Below the pieces are notes generated by a model. It searched no databases. It saw nothing but the letters and a program-made list of their open reading frames with translations, and was not told where the DNA came from. Positions 8,883 to 17,369 of a stretch of DNA of 64,000 bases are shown here, piece after piece. The DNA is taken from assembly GCA_900770215.1 (NCBI GenBank), contig CAAGJW010000088.1:1-64000 (forward strand). The letters run 5' to 3'. This DNA comes from Bacteroidales bacterium. Lineage in GTDB: Bacteria; Bacteroidota; Bacteroidia; Bacteroidales; Muribaculaceae. A program made the translations under genes and the position numbers. The first letter of the stretch is position 1. Every line of letters starts with the position of its first letter.

Positions 8883-9896
8883 ATGAAAGTAGCAATCGTA
8901 GGCGCCAGCGGCGCAGTAGGTCAAGAATTTATGAAAGTGCTCGACGAGCAGAATTTCCCCGTCGACGAGTTGGTGTTATTTGGGTCGGAACGCAGTGCAG
9001 GGCGCATCTTCACCTTCCGCGGAAAAGACTATGTAGTGCAACTGCTGCGTCACAACGACGACTTCAAAGACATCGACATCGCCTTTGTATCGGCAGGAGC
9101 CAACACTGCCAAGGAGTATGCCCCTACTATCACAAAGCACGGATGCATCATGATCGACAACTCAAGCCAGTTTCGCCTGGACGACGATGTGCCCCTGGTC
9201 GTGCCCGAGGTCAATCCTGAAGACGCGCTCAATGCGCCCCGTCGCATCATAGCCAATCCCAACTGCACCACCATACTCATGGTGGTGGCCCTCAAGCCAC
9301 TCGAGCGGCTCTCGCACATCAAAAACATTCAGGTGGCCACCTATCAGGCAGCCAGCGGTGCCGGTCTCGAGGCTATGGACGAGCTGGCCCTGCAGCATGC
9401 CGAGATTGCATTCAACCACGACGAGATCACGGTGCGCCACTTCCAGCACCAACTGGCCTACAATGTGATACCTCACATCGACGTGTTCCAGCCCAACGGA
9501 TACACGCGCGAGGAAGAGAAGATGTACAACGAGACGCGCAAAATCATGCACAGCGATGTGCGCGTGAGCGCCACCTGCGTACGTGTGCCCGTGATGCGCT
9601 CCCACAGCGAGGCCATATGGATAGAGACCGAACGCCCCATAAGCCCCGACGAGGCCCGACGTGCCTTCATGAGCGCTCCAGGTCTGGTAGTATATGACAA
9701 CCCCTATACCAACAAGTATCCCATGCCTCTCTTTGTAAACCACAAAGACCCGGTGTATGTGGGACGCATACGCGAGGACCTGAGCAGCGACAACGGTCTC
9801 ACCTTCTGGATTGTGGGCGACCAAATCAAGAAAGGTGCAGCGCTCAATGCCGTGCAGATAGGCCAATACCTGCTGCAACACGGGCTGGAAAGATAA
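8883..9896 (+). CDS. asd: Aspartate-semialdehyde dehydrogenase
   Basis: This enzyme reduces aspartyl phosphate to aspartate semialdehyde with NADPH, feeding the lysine/diaminopimelate, threonine and methionine pathways. The Rossmann motif GASGAVGQ is at residues 7-14, the catalytic cysteine is C128 in PNCTTI, and the substrate-binding [10 protein letters not shown] motif ends with H241. The length of 337 aa is normal. The frame is open for 17 codons before 8883, but the ATG at 8883 begins the Rossmann strand and is the correct start. The gene is monocistronic and ends just before a hairpin at 9931. Confidence 0.96.
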   Translation: MKVAIVGASGAVGQEFMKVLDEQNFPVDELVLFGSERSAGRIFTFRGKDYVVQLLRHNDDFKDIDIAFVSAGANTAKEYAPTITKHGCIMIDNSSQFRLDDDVPLVVPEVNPEDALNAPRRIIANPNCTTILMVVALKPLERLSHIKNIQVATYQAASGAGLEAMDELALQHAEIAFNHDEITVRHFQHQLAYNVIPHIDVFQPNGYTREEEKMYNETRKIMHSDVRVSATCVRVPVMRSHSEAIWIETERPISPDEARRAFMSAPGLVVYDNPYTNKYPMPLFVNHKDPVYVGRIREDLSSDNGLTFWIVGDQIKKGAALNAVQIGQYLLQHGLER

Positions 9897-9930
9897 CAGT
9901 ACTGCTCCACTTGCATAGAAAAAACAGAAA

Positions 9931-9964
9931 GGCGCTGAAGCGATTTTTGGTCACTTTCGGCGCC
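9931..9964. terminator. Shared terminator between asd and the WG-repeat gene
   Basis: GGCGCTGAA (9931-9939) pairs with TTCGGCGCC (9956-9964) with one wobble and a 16-base loop. On the minus strand a T-rich run follows the stem, and on the plus strand a weaker T-rich stretch follows. The convergent genes end on either side of it. Confidence 0.7.
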
Positions 9965-10004
9965 TTCCTGCTTGTTATAAATATTGCTATCTCAACAGCA
10001 TGAC

Positions 10005-11246
10005 TCACTTGAAGGTGGTGTTGCCCTGAAGGTCGACATATCCCCACTTGCCGCCCTTGCGCACTGCAGCCACGCCCTGGCTGAACACACAGGAGGCATT
10101 GAGCAGCTCACCCGTCACGCACGGCTCGGTATAGTCAAACTGGCAAGGTATCACCTGATTGCCCTGGGGGTCGACAAAGCCGAATTTTCCATTCTTGTCG
10201 TTGAGTGCCAAGCCTTGATGCACATTGCCATCGACGGCAAATGGCGAGAGCACTTGCTGCTTGCTCAACAAGTGGTAGACACGGCTGGCTGTGTCGCCAG
10301 CTGCACCCGACTCCTGCCCTACCATGACATAGCCCTCGGAGAAATCAGAAACAAAACGGGTCATCGCCACCTCGTCGGTTGCATAGCGCTGGGCTATGGT
10401 TTCGGCACCCGTGGTGTCGATGAAGCCAAACTGCCGCTCGTCGGCAGTAACCCATGCCATGCCATTGTGAAATTGTCCCGGCTTGAGGCCTTGCTTGAGT
10501 GTGAACAGCTTGTTGCCCTTGCTGTCGATGAAGCTGTACTCATAGGGAAACATGTCGTCGTTGTCGTCTTCCTTGTACACGGCCACGGCAGCAAGCCCCT
10601 GGGCAAAGTCGTGAGCCTCGTCGTAGATGCACGGCACCACCTCGTTGCCCTTGCGATCGATGTAGCCGTATTTTGCCCCGTTGTCGTCGCCTTTCATGAC
10701 ATAAGCCAATCCATTGTGAAAAGAATAGATGGCACCATCGGCGGCATAGCGGGAAGCGTCGATCACCCTAGTCCCCGTCTTGTCGATAAACCCGCAGAAA
10801 GTGTCGTTGTATACAAAGGCAAGACCCTCGCTGAAGTCGGCAGCCTCATCGTAGATGTAGTCGACCACCAGACGGCCTGTAGCGTCCATATAGCCCCACT
10901 TGAGCTGGCGGTCGTAGCTCTGCTGTGCTCCCGACACTTCCTTGGCCACAGCCACCATGCCGTCGCCGAAGTCGCGCACATAGCCATTGTCGCGATAGAA
11001 GCCATAGTCCTGCCTGTCGGTGCACACATCGTACTTGCGAGGAATAAAGCAAGGTATCACCTCGTTGCCAGTAGAGTCGATATAGCCCCACTTGCCATCG
11101 CGGCACACTGCGGCATAACCGTTGTGGAAAGTCTGCACAATGTCGTACTTGGCAACCGCTGCCTTAAACTCGGGGGTGATGCGCACTTGAGCTTGAGCCT
11201 GGGCCGCAAGCACGAGAATGACTGTATAAACAAAGAAACGTTTCAT
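10005..11246 (-). CDS. Secreted WG-repeat protein
   Basis: The 413 aa protein has a signal peptide of about 20 residues (MKRFFVYTVILVLAAQAQAQ) and is then built almost entirely of WG repeats of about 40-60 residues. Eight copies can be traced by the core K-W/F/Y-G-Y/F-I/V-D-x-x-G-N: GKWGYIDSTG, LKWGYMDATG, FCGFIDKTG, KYGYIDRKG, YSFIDSKG, QFGFIDTTG, KFGFVDPQG and KWGYVDLQG. WG-repeat proteins have no single known function; a binding role in the envelope is likely. It is monocistronic, with terminators on both sides. Confidence 0.88.
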   Translation of the reverse strand: MKRFFVYTVILVLAAQAQAQVRITPEFKAAVAKYDIVQTFHNGYAAVCRDGKWGYIDSTGNEVIPCFIPRKYDVCTDRQDYGFYRDNGYVRDFGDGMVAVAKEVSGAQQSYDRQLKWGYMDATGRLVVDYIYDEAADFSEGLAFVYNDTFCGFIDKTGTRVIDASRYAADGAIYSFHNGLAYVMKGDDNGAKYGYIDRKGNEVVPCIYDEAHDFAQGLAAVAVYKEDDNDDMFPYEYSFIDSKGNKLFTLKQGLKPGQFHNGMAWVTADERQFGFIDTTGAETIAQRYATDEVAMTRFVSDFSEGYVMVGQESGAAGDTASRVYHLLSKQQVLSPFAVDGNVHQGLALNDKNGKFGFVDPQGNQVIPCQFDYTEPCVTGELLNASCVFSQGVAAVRKGGKWGYVDLQGNTTFK

Positions 11247-11301
11247 AATCGTTTGGGTTTTCGATTTTAGACTTCAAAAACATCAAAAAGTTAAAAACAA
11301 A

Positions 11302-11339
11302 AATGCCTCAGATATGAAAAAAAACACATTTGAGGCATT
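11302..11339 (-). terminator. Terminator downstream of argB
   Basis: AATGCCTCA (11302-11310) and TGAGGCATT (11331-11339) form a perfect 9-bp stem. On the minus strand it is followed by TTTGTTTTT, as expected for a terminator about 40 bases after the argB stop. Confidence 0.8.
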
Positions 11340-11380
11340 TTGTAACACAAAGTGAGCTATACTGGCAAGTCGGCAACGCC

Positions 11381-12154
11381 TCACAGCAGGTGGGTGCCCT
11401 GCGACAAGTCATCAAGATGAGCGACACTGGTGACAACAACTTCTCTTGCCCCGCTTTGGAGGGCCTTGAAAGCATTGCTGAGCTTTGGTATCATGCCCTC
11501 ACTGATGATGCCAGCGGTCTTCATTTCTTGGAATTGGTGGAAGCTGAGTGAAGAGATCACGCTGTCGTCATCGTCGGGGTTGAGCAAGACGCCGTTTTTT
11601 TCAAAGCAGTACACCAGCGTCACGTCGTAGCGCGATGCCAGCCCCTTGGCTGCCTCGGCCGCGATAGTGTCGGCATTGGTGTTCAAGATATGGCCCTTGC
11701 CATCGTGGGTGAGCGGTGCCAGCACGGGGACCACGCCATCCTCGACGAGCGTCGACAGGGCACGATCGTCGACCCTTTTCACGTCGCCCACCCAACCATA
11801 GTCGATGCCATTCTGCACAGGCCGCTTGGTGCTAAGCATGACATTCATGTCGGCCCCGCACAGGCCCACGGCATTGAGGCCCATGCTCTGGAGCATAGCC
11901 ACAATGCGCTTGTTGACCAGCCCGCCATATACCATGGTCACCACATCGATCATCTTGTCGCCTGTGATGCGCCGGCCCTCCACCATAGTCGTGTCGACGC
12001 CCATAGCATGGGCCACCCTGGTAGCCATCACGCCACCGCCGTGCACTAGCACCTTGCGGCCCTCGTGGGCAGCAAAGCGGTCAAGCATTGCCTGGAGCGA
12101 GGAGGCATTTTCCACAACCTTGCCTCCCACTTTCACAACGAGCAGTTTTTCCAT
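11381..12154 (-). CDS. argB: Acetylglutamate kinase-type enzyme (ArgB)
   Basis: This amino-acid kinase phosphorylates an N-acylated glutamate in arginine synthesis. The glycine-rich VKVGGKVVEN (8-16) and VHGGGVMATR (about 38-47) form the phosphate and acylglutamate sites, and the NTNADTIAAEAA motif near residue 160 contacts the substrate. The length of 257 aa is normal. In Bacteroides the pathway uses N-succinyl rather than N-acetyl intermediates, so the substrate may be N-succinylglutamate; this is inferred from the phylum. The gene begins 22 bases after the prfB stop and is probably cotranscribed with it. The frame extends upstream into prfB, but the ATG at 12154 starts the first strand. 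Confidence 0.92.
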   Translation of the reverse strand: MEKLLVVKVGGKVVENASSLQAMLDRFAAHEGRKVLVHGGGVMATRVAHAMGVDTTMVEGRRITGDKMIDVVTMVYGGLVNKRIVAMLQSMGLNAVGLCGADMNVMLSTKRPVQNGIDYGWVGDVKRVDDRALSTLVEDGVVPVLAPLTHDGKGHILNTNADTIAAEAAKGLASRYDVTLVYCFEKNGVLLNPDDDDSVISSLSFHQFQEMKTAGIISEGMIPKLSNAFKALQSGAREVVVTSVAHLDDLSQGTHLL

Positions 12155-12176
12155 ATTCTTCACCATTGATCGAGCA

Positions 12177-13287
12177 TCAATCCTCGTTAAACTCCATGAG
12201 GTAGGCCTTGATAAAGCCATCGATATCGCCATCCATGACACCACCCACGTCGCTGGTCTGGTAGCCGGTGCGATGATCCTTCACGCGGCGGTCGTCGAAG
12301 ACGTAGCTTCTAATCTGGCTGCCCCACTCTATTTTCTTCTTGGAGTCCTCCACCTTGCGTTGCTCCTCACGGCGATGCTCAAGTTCCTTGTTGTAGAGTA
12401 TCGACTTGAGGTTGCGCAGTGCATTCTCGCGGTTCTTGGGCTGGTCGCGGGTCTCGGTGTTCTCGACGAGGATTTCCTCCTCCTCGCCGGTATAGGGATC
12501 CTTGTACTGGTAGCGCACACGCACGCCCGACTCCACCTTGTTCACATTCTGGCCACCTGCGCCGCCGCTGCGAAAGGTGTCCCAGCTGATGCGGGCCGGG
12601 TCGAGATGTATCTCGATGGTGTCGTCGACCAGGGGGGTGACAAAGACCGATGCAAACGAGGTCATGCGCTTGCCCTGAGCATTGTAGGGCGACACGCGCA
12701 CCAAGCGATGCACACCGTTTTCACTCTTGAGGTAACCATAAGCGAAATCGCCAGTGATGCTTATAGTGACCGACTTGATGCCAGCCTCGTCGCCGTCGAC
12801 CATGTGCTCGATGGCAGTCTTGTAGCCGTGCTTCTCACACCAGCGCAGGTACATGCGCATGAGCATCGAGGCCCAGTCCTGGCTCTCGGTGCCACCGGCC
12901 CCCGAGTTGATCTTCAAGATGGCATCCATCTTGTCCTCGTCGTGCCGCAGCATGTTGCGCAACTCGAGTTTCTCAATCTTGTCGAGAGCGTCGGCATAGA
13001 GCTTGTCGAGCTCGTCCTCGTCAATGACACCCTCTTTCACAAAGTCAAACCCCAAGGCCACCTCATCGACAGCCTTTTCTACTGCGGTGCAGCTGTCGAT
13101 CCAGAAGTGCAACAGCTTGATTTTCTTCATCTGCTTCTCGGCAGCCTTTTGGTCCTGCCAGAAGTCGGGCACGTGCGTGCGCAATTCTTCTTCTTCTACT
13201 TCGATTTTCTTGTTATCGATGTCAAAGATACCTCCTCAACGCATCCTTGCGTTCTTGTATCTCTTTTAGTTGATCAGCTGTAATCAT
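12177..13287 (-). CDS. prfB: Peptide chain release factor 2, with programmed +1 frameshift
   Basis: RF2 ends translation at UGA and UAA. The gene is in two frames: codons 1-21 run from the ATG at 13287 (product begins MITADQLKEIQ) to CTT at 13225, meet an in-frame TGA at 13222-13224, and continue in the +1 frame from 13223 to 12177. The joined protein is 369 aa. The catalytic GGQ is at residues 244-246 in RSGGAGGQ. The codon-reading tripeptide, SPF in E. coli, reads SPY here (199-201). A naive gene call would begin at an internal TTG (13184) and lose 34 residues. argB follows 22 bases downstream. Confidence 0.96.
13221..13236 (-). promoter_or_regulatory. prfB autoregulatory frameshift site
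   Basis: On the minus strand the sequence reads AGGAGG (13231-13236), TAT, CTT, TGA, C. The internal Shine-Dalgarno-like element, three-base spacing, slippery CTT and poorly terminating TGA-C context match the E. coli prfB site almost exactly. When RF2 is scarce the ribosome pauses on TGA and slips +1, which restores RF2 synthesis. Confidence 0.95.
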
Positions 13288-13320
13288 TTCGAGCTCAATG
13301 ATTTTTGGGTTGTTAATAAA

Positions 13321-13351
13321 TAAATTTAGCTATAAATGACAGCACGAGCAA
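13321..13351 (-). promoter_or_regulatory. Probable prfB promoter
   Basis: A TTG -33 element (13349-13351), a 20-base spacer and TAAATTTA (13321-13328, one mismatch to TAnnTTTG) lie 33 bases before the prfB ATG. Confidence 0.5.
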
Positions 13352-13404
13352 TCACCCCCGGGGACGGACTAAAGCAGCAGCCTCCAGGAGCAAGCTCTCA
13401 TGCA

Positions 13405-15228
13405 TCATGATTTCTTCTTGTAATCTACGGCATAGATGGCGTCGATGAGCTTGGCATAGCGCTTGAGAATGACCGGGCGGCGTATCTTGAGCGTGTTGGT
13501 GAGCTCGCCTGTCTCCATCGTGAACATGCGGGGCATGATGATGAATCGCTTGATTTGCTCATAACTGGCCATGTCCTTTTGATAGCCGTTGATGCGCTCC
13601 TCCATCATCTTGTGTATGTCGGGGTTGTTGACCAGTTCCTCAGTATTGCCAAAGGCGATGTGCTTCTTGAGGGCATAGGCACACAACTGCTCATAGGAAG
13701 GCACAATGAGTGCCGACACAAACTTACGGCCGTTGCCTATCACCGCCACTTGCTCGATAAACTTGTCTTGCGCAAGTGCGGTTTCAAGCACCTGGGGAGC
13801 TATATACTTGCCATTGCTGGTCTTGTAGAGGTCTTTGAGCCGCTCGGTGAGCACGAGCTGTCCCGACTCGGTGAGTTCGCCGCAGTCGCCCGTGTGAAAC
13901 CACCCGTCGCGGTCGATGGCCTGGGCAGTCTCCTCGGGCTTGTTGTAGTAGCCTTTCATCACTGTAGGGCCCTTGACGAGGATCTCATTCTGGTCGCCTA
14001 TCTTCACCTTCAAGCCCGGCAGCGGTGTGCCCACAGTGCCCAGCTCCCAGCCTGGATTGACATAGAAACTCACCGAGGCGTTGGTCTCGCTCAAGCCGTA
14101 GCCGATGACGATGTTGATGCCTATGCCGTGCAGAAACTCGGTGATGTTGTCGCTCAGCATGGCTCCTGCCGTGGGATAGAAGTGAGGATTGACCACCCCA
14201 ATGGCTGCACGCAGGCGGCCGAACACCTTCTTGTCGAAGTATTTGTACTCGCGCTCGAGCAGAGCCGGCACCTTGCGGCCCAGTCTTGTATACTTCATAT
14301 TGCGCTTTATGCCACATGCAATAGCGCGCTTGAAAAACATGCGCACCACTGGCTTGGCATGCGACACATTGTCGTTGATAGCGGTGTACACTTTTTCCCA
14401 GAAGCGGGGCACACTGCACATGCAAGTGGGTTGGATCTCCTTCACAGCCTTCTGTATCTCTTTTGGATTCAGATTGATAGCTACGCGCACGCCATGTATG
14501 AGGCACACCATGGTCCACCCCAGTTCAAAAACGTGGCTGAAGGGCAGGAAGCTCAACGAGATATCGTTGTCGGGATCGAGATCGGTGATGCGCATGCTGT
14601 GGGCCAGCATGGCGGCATTGAAGTTGGCATGAGTGAGCATCACGCCCTTGGGCTCTCCTGTGGTGCCGCTGGTGTAGATGAGATACATCACATCGGCCGG
14701 GACACCCGTGGCACGGCGCTTGTCGACCTCGGTCTGGAGATCTATATCGTCGCCAAGCTGCATAAATTGCTCATAGGTCAGGCTCACCTTGTCGCCAGGC
14801 TTGCGCTCGACGCGAGGGTCGAGCGTGACCACATAGGCAAGCGACTCGCACTCGTCGAGCAATTGCAATCCCAACTCATACTGGCGCTGATCGCCGGCAA
14901 AAAGCACACGCGAGCCACTGTCGTCGATGATATACTTGGCCTCATTCTTGCTGCTGGTGGCATAGATGGGCACCGGAATGGCGCGGTTGTAGAATGACGC
15001 AAAGTGCGAGACAAGGATTTCGGGGCAATTCTGGGTGAAGATGGCAATTTTGCCCTGTGGCTCAACTCCAGTTTTGTAGAGAGCGCGAGCCTCGCGCTCA
15101 ATCTCATGCTTGAAACGCTTCCATGACATGGAAATCCACTCCTGCGTCACATAGTCTCTATATCGTAGTGCCTCTCGGTCGCCGTAGCGTTCTGCTTGTC
15201 GGGTGATCAGTTCAACAAATTCGTTCAT
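13405..15228 (-). CDS. Long-chain acyl-CoA synthetase (AMP-forming)
   Basis: This adenylate-forming ligase activates a fatty acid with ATP and CoA. The AMP-binding P-loop YTSGTTGEPKG lies at about residues 185-195, the YGLSETNA motif sits near the middle, and GWFHTGDCGEL is in the hinge region. The 607 aa length and the C-terminal LKIRRPVILKRYAKLID match bacterial long-chain acyl-CoA synthetases. I chose the ATG at 15228; the frame also opens at a TTG at 15261, but that lies on the -7 box. The gene follows the lipid operon ending at 15305 but has its own promoter, so it may supply or recycle acyl groups without being part of it. Confidence 0.9.
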   Translation of the reverse strand: MNEFVELITRQAERYGDREALRYRDYVTQEWISMSWKRFKHEIEREARALYKTGVEPQGKIAIFTQNCPEILVSHFASFYNRAIPVPIYATSSKNEAKYIIDDSGSRVLFAGDQRQYELGLQLLDECESLAYVVTLDPRVERKPGDKVSLTYEQFMQLGDDIDLQTEVDKRRATGVPADVMYLIYTSGTTGEPKGVMLTHANFNAAMLAHSMRITDLDPDNDISLSFLPFSHVFELGWTMVCLIHGVRVAINLNPKEIQKAVKEIQPTCMCSVPRFWEKVYTAINDNVSHAKPVVRMFFKRAIACGIKRNMKYTRLGRKVPALLEREYKYFDKKVFGRLRAAIGVVNPHFYPTAGAMLSDNITEFLHGIGINIVIGYGLSETNASVSFYVNPGWELGTVGTPLPGLKVKIGDQNEILVKGPTVMKGYYNKPEETAQAIDRDGWFHTGDCGELTESGQLVLTERLKDLYKTSNGKYIAPQVLETALAQDKFIEQVAVIGNGRKFVSALIVPSYEQLCAYALKKHIAFGNTEELVNNPDIHKMMEERINGYQKDMASYEQIKRFIIMPRMFTMETGELTNTLKIRRPVILKRYAKLIDAIYAVDYKKKS

Positions 15229-15258
15229 GTTTGACTGAATGCTGTTATATATTTGTTG

Positions 15259-15266
15259 CAAAAGTA
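15259..15266 (-). promoter_or_regulatory. -7 box of the acyl-CoA synthetase gene
   Basis: TACTTTTG on the minus strand fits TAnnTTTG exactly and lies 30 bases before the ATG at 15228. This spacing is the main reason for preferring that start. Confidence 0.6.
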
Positions 15267-15304
15267 CTCAATTTACAGCTCTTGCCGAAAGCAGTTAACA
15301 TAGT

Positions 15305-16294
15305 TTATAGATATTGCGCGAGCAAGCGCCGGCACATGGACTCATGCCTGCTGCGCATGTAGCGTGCAAGCAAGCCCATGATCACAATCTCAAAGAAGAA
15401 ATAGAGCCAGGGCAAGTCGAGCAGTGCCAAGGAGTAGAGCACAATGGCGCGTGTGTTGAAGGTGAGTATGTTGGTCCACTTCATGAGCGGCAGCGACTTG
15501 GCCCTGAACCCGTCGCGCAAGTGCTGCGGTATCTTGTCGATTGAGCCATACTTGGCATCCAACTCCTTTTTCAGTGCTTGAAACGCAGGCGTCTTGCGCT
15601 CTTGCCGGCGGGTGTAGCCCACATAGGTCTTCAAGAACGCTTTCCACAGGCGGTTGCCCTGTGTGGGCGTGGCATCGTAGAGGGCCTGCTGCTGTGCCGA
15701 GTTGTCGAGCTCACTGCCCTCCTTGCCATTGACGACGAGCAAGTGTATCTGCCTGTAGTAATCGGCCAGTGCACACTGGCCGGCGTGGCACCCGAAACCA
15801 GAATAGAGCGCGATGCCAAACAAGACAAGCGCAGCAAGAGCGGCACAGGTCGCAGTGTCGGGGATGCCCAACCAGGCAAACTCGTGACTGTGGTGCATGT
15901 AGAAGCGGTAGCATATCGCGCAATAGATGGGCACAAACCACACATCGCTCGAGGCCCCGTCGAGAATGCGGCCCAGGCGTGTCTTCTGTCCTGTCATGCG
16001 TGCCAACTGGCCGTCGCAGCTGTCGTAGAAATTGGCCCACATGAGCAGCAGCACGGCAACCACGTTCATCCACAAGCCATGCCACCCACCATACCAGTAG
16101 GACGGCTGGGCAAAAAACAGCGCCGAACTCGCCCCTATTATCATCGACAGCACGGTGACAACGTTGGGGTGAACCCCCAACCTTTGAAAAAACTTGGCCC
16201 ACAGGTAGCCTATGGGACGATTGAACACAATATCGAGCCACTCCTCGGTATCGGCCGACTTGAAGGTCGATTTTATGGCATTTTTGTTTTTCAT
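15305..16294 (-). CDS. CDP-alcohol phosphatidyltransferase family protein
   Basis: This integral membrane enzyme joins a CDP-activated lipid or alcohol to a second alcohol. The complete family signature D-x2-DG-x2-AR-x8-G-x3-D-x3-D runs from D91 to D117 (DSCDGQLAR, then LGRILDGASSD). About six hydrophobic segments are visible, and a charged cytoplasmic insertion of roughly 80 residues follows the middle helices. Substrates cannot be read from sequence; phosphatidylinositol-type or other head groups are possible. A frame from 16327 would add 11 residues, but homologues begin near the MKNKN start at 16294. It is the last gene of the lipid operon. Confidence 0.87.
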   Translation of the reverse strand: MKNKNAIKSTFKSADTEEWLDIVFNRPIGYLWAKFFQRLGVHPNVVTVLSMIIGASSALFFAQPSYWYGGWHGLWMNVVAVLLLMWANFYDSCDGQLARMTGQKTRLGRILDGASSDVWFVPIYCAICYRFYMHHSHEFAWLGIPDTATCAALAALVLFGIALYSGFGCHAGQCALADYYRQIHLLVVNGKEGSELDNSAQQQALYDATPTQGNRLWKAFLKTYVGYTRRQERKTPAFQALKKELDAKYGSIDKIPQHLRDGFRAKSLPLMKWTNILTFNTRAIVLYSLALLDLPWLYFFFEIVIMGLLARYMRSRHESMCRRLLAQYL

Positions 16295-16356
16295 AACAGT
16301 ATAACCTTTTACACAACGTGTCATCATGTTTTTTCAGTTGCGCCACCAGGCAGGTG

Positions 16357-16797
16357 CTACTCGTCGCACGGTATGCCCAGATACTTTTCCTGCCACTCCT
16401 GGAAATAGCGGGGGCGGTCGAGCATGAGCTGGCCCTGGGCATCGATGAAGAGCTGCACCGTTGTGCCCTCGGCACACAGCTGGTTGTCGCTCTCGCGAAA
16501 CACTTGATATTTATAATCGAGGCGTGCACCAGGATGGTAAACGTAGGTAGTGTGGACAACGGCGACATCGTTGATGACCAAGGGTCCATAGTAACGCACA
16601 TGCAAGTCGTAGATGGGGGCATACATGCCCGAGCGTGCAATATCGGCATAGCCCACCCCGGGATAATGCCGCCCAAACGACTCGCGGCCGTCTTCAAAAT
16701 AAGTCACATAGGACCCGTGCCACACGCGGCGCATCGAGTCGATCTCGCTAAACTTTACAGCCACACGGCACACATCGCATAGAGTAGCCTTTTCCAT
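16357..16797 (-). CDS. Hot-dog acyl thioesterase (YbgC/4HBT-like)
   Basis: The 146 aa protein has the 4-hydroxybenzoyl-CoA thioesterase fold. The core YVTYFEDGRESFG contains the helix that carries the catalytic acid in this family, and VRYYGPLVINDVAVVHT is the central strand pair. Such enzymes release acyl groups from CoA or ACP. Aryl-polyene clusters carry a thioesterase of this type. It lies six bases after the LolA-like gene, in the middle of the operon, so it probably acts on the product of the ketosynthase/ACP system. Confidence 0.85.
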   Translation of the reverse strand: MEKATLCDVCRVAVKFSEIDSMRRVWHGSYVTYFEDGRESFGRHYPGVGYADIARSGMYAPIYDLHVRYYGPLVINDVAVVHTTYVYHPGARLDYKYQVFRESDNQLCAEGTTVQLFIDAQGQLMLDRPRYFQEWQEKYLGIPCDE

Positions 16798-16803
16798 CCC
16801 CGC

Positions 16804-17355
16804 TCATTTTACAAACACAGCATCGCTCACAGGCTCGTTGTACTCACGACTGCTGAAGGTGTAGAGCGTGTAGTTCTTGCTCTTGCCGTTCATCTTGAGA
16901 CTTTGCAGCGACCTGCCGGCAACGGTGACGACAAACGACGAGAACAACTGTCTCTTTTTCCCCGTGGGCACAATTGTGATGACACCGCCATCGACCGAAA
17001 CTCCGGGCAGCGACTCGAGCGAGCTTATGCGTCCGCCGGTAATCACGGTGTTGAGCACCGTCTGCAAGGTTCTGAAGTAGGCCGCAGTCTCTCCCTTGGC
17101 CACACTCTTATGGCCGCCTCGCACCATAGTATAGGTGTTGCCGTTCATGATCATGGCGCTCTTGCCGCCGTTGATGCTCAAGCAAAACTTGCCCGGCTTC
17201 TTGAAGTAGAACGTACCCTTGTTTTTTTCACTCTTGGCCACAGCGGCCTTGTGGGTGGTCATCACTACCCCAGCCTTCATTGTGGCCACATTTTGGGCCA
17301 AGCCAGTTGCAGCCATAAAGATGGCCACAAGGCTGAAAAGCAAAATCTTTTTCAT
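16804..17355 (-). CDS. LolA-like periplasmic lipid carrier
   Basis: The 183 aa secreted protein has a signal peptide (about residues 1-20, ending GLAQ) and then a beta-rich domain resembling the LolA/outer-membrane lipoprotein carrier fold: GTFYFKKPGKFCLSINGGKS resembles the strand typical of LolA relatives in polyene clusters. Together with the MMPL exporter encoded upstream, it could carry a hydrophobic product across the periplasm. The similarity is at the level of pattern, not of unique motifs. It is 14 bases from the FAD gene and 6 from the thioesterase. Confidence 0.75.
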   Translation of the reverse strand: MKKILLFSLVAIFMAATGLAQNVATMKAGVVMTTHKAAVAKSEKNKGTFYFKKPGKFCLSINGGKSAMIMNGNTYTMVRGGHKSVAKGETAAYFRTLQTVLNTVITGGRISSLESLPGVSVDGGVITIVPTGKKRQLFSSFVVTVAGRSLQSLKMNGKSKNYTLYTFSSREYNEPVSDAVFVK

Positions 17356-17369
17356 TATATCTCAATATA

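Noticed and set aside
13184..13184. TTG as the prfB start
   Set aside because: The upstream exon and the frameshift site explain the true start at 13287.
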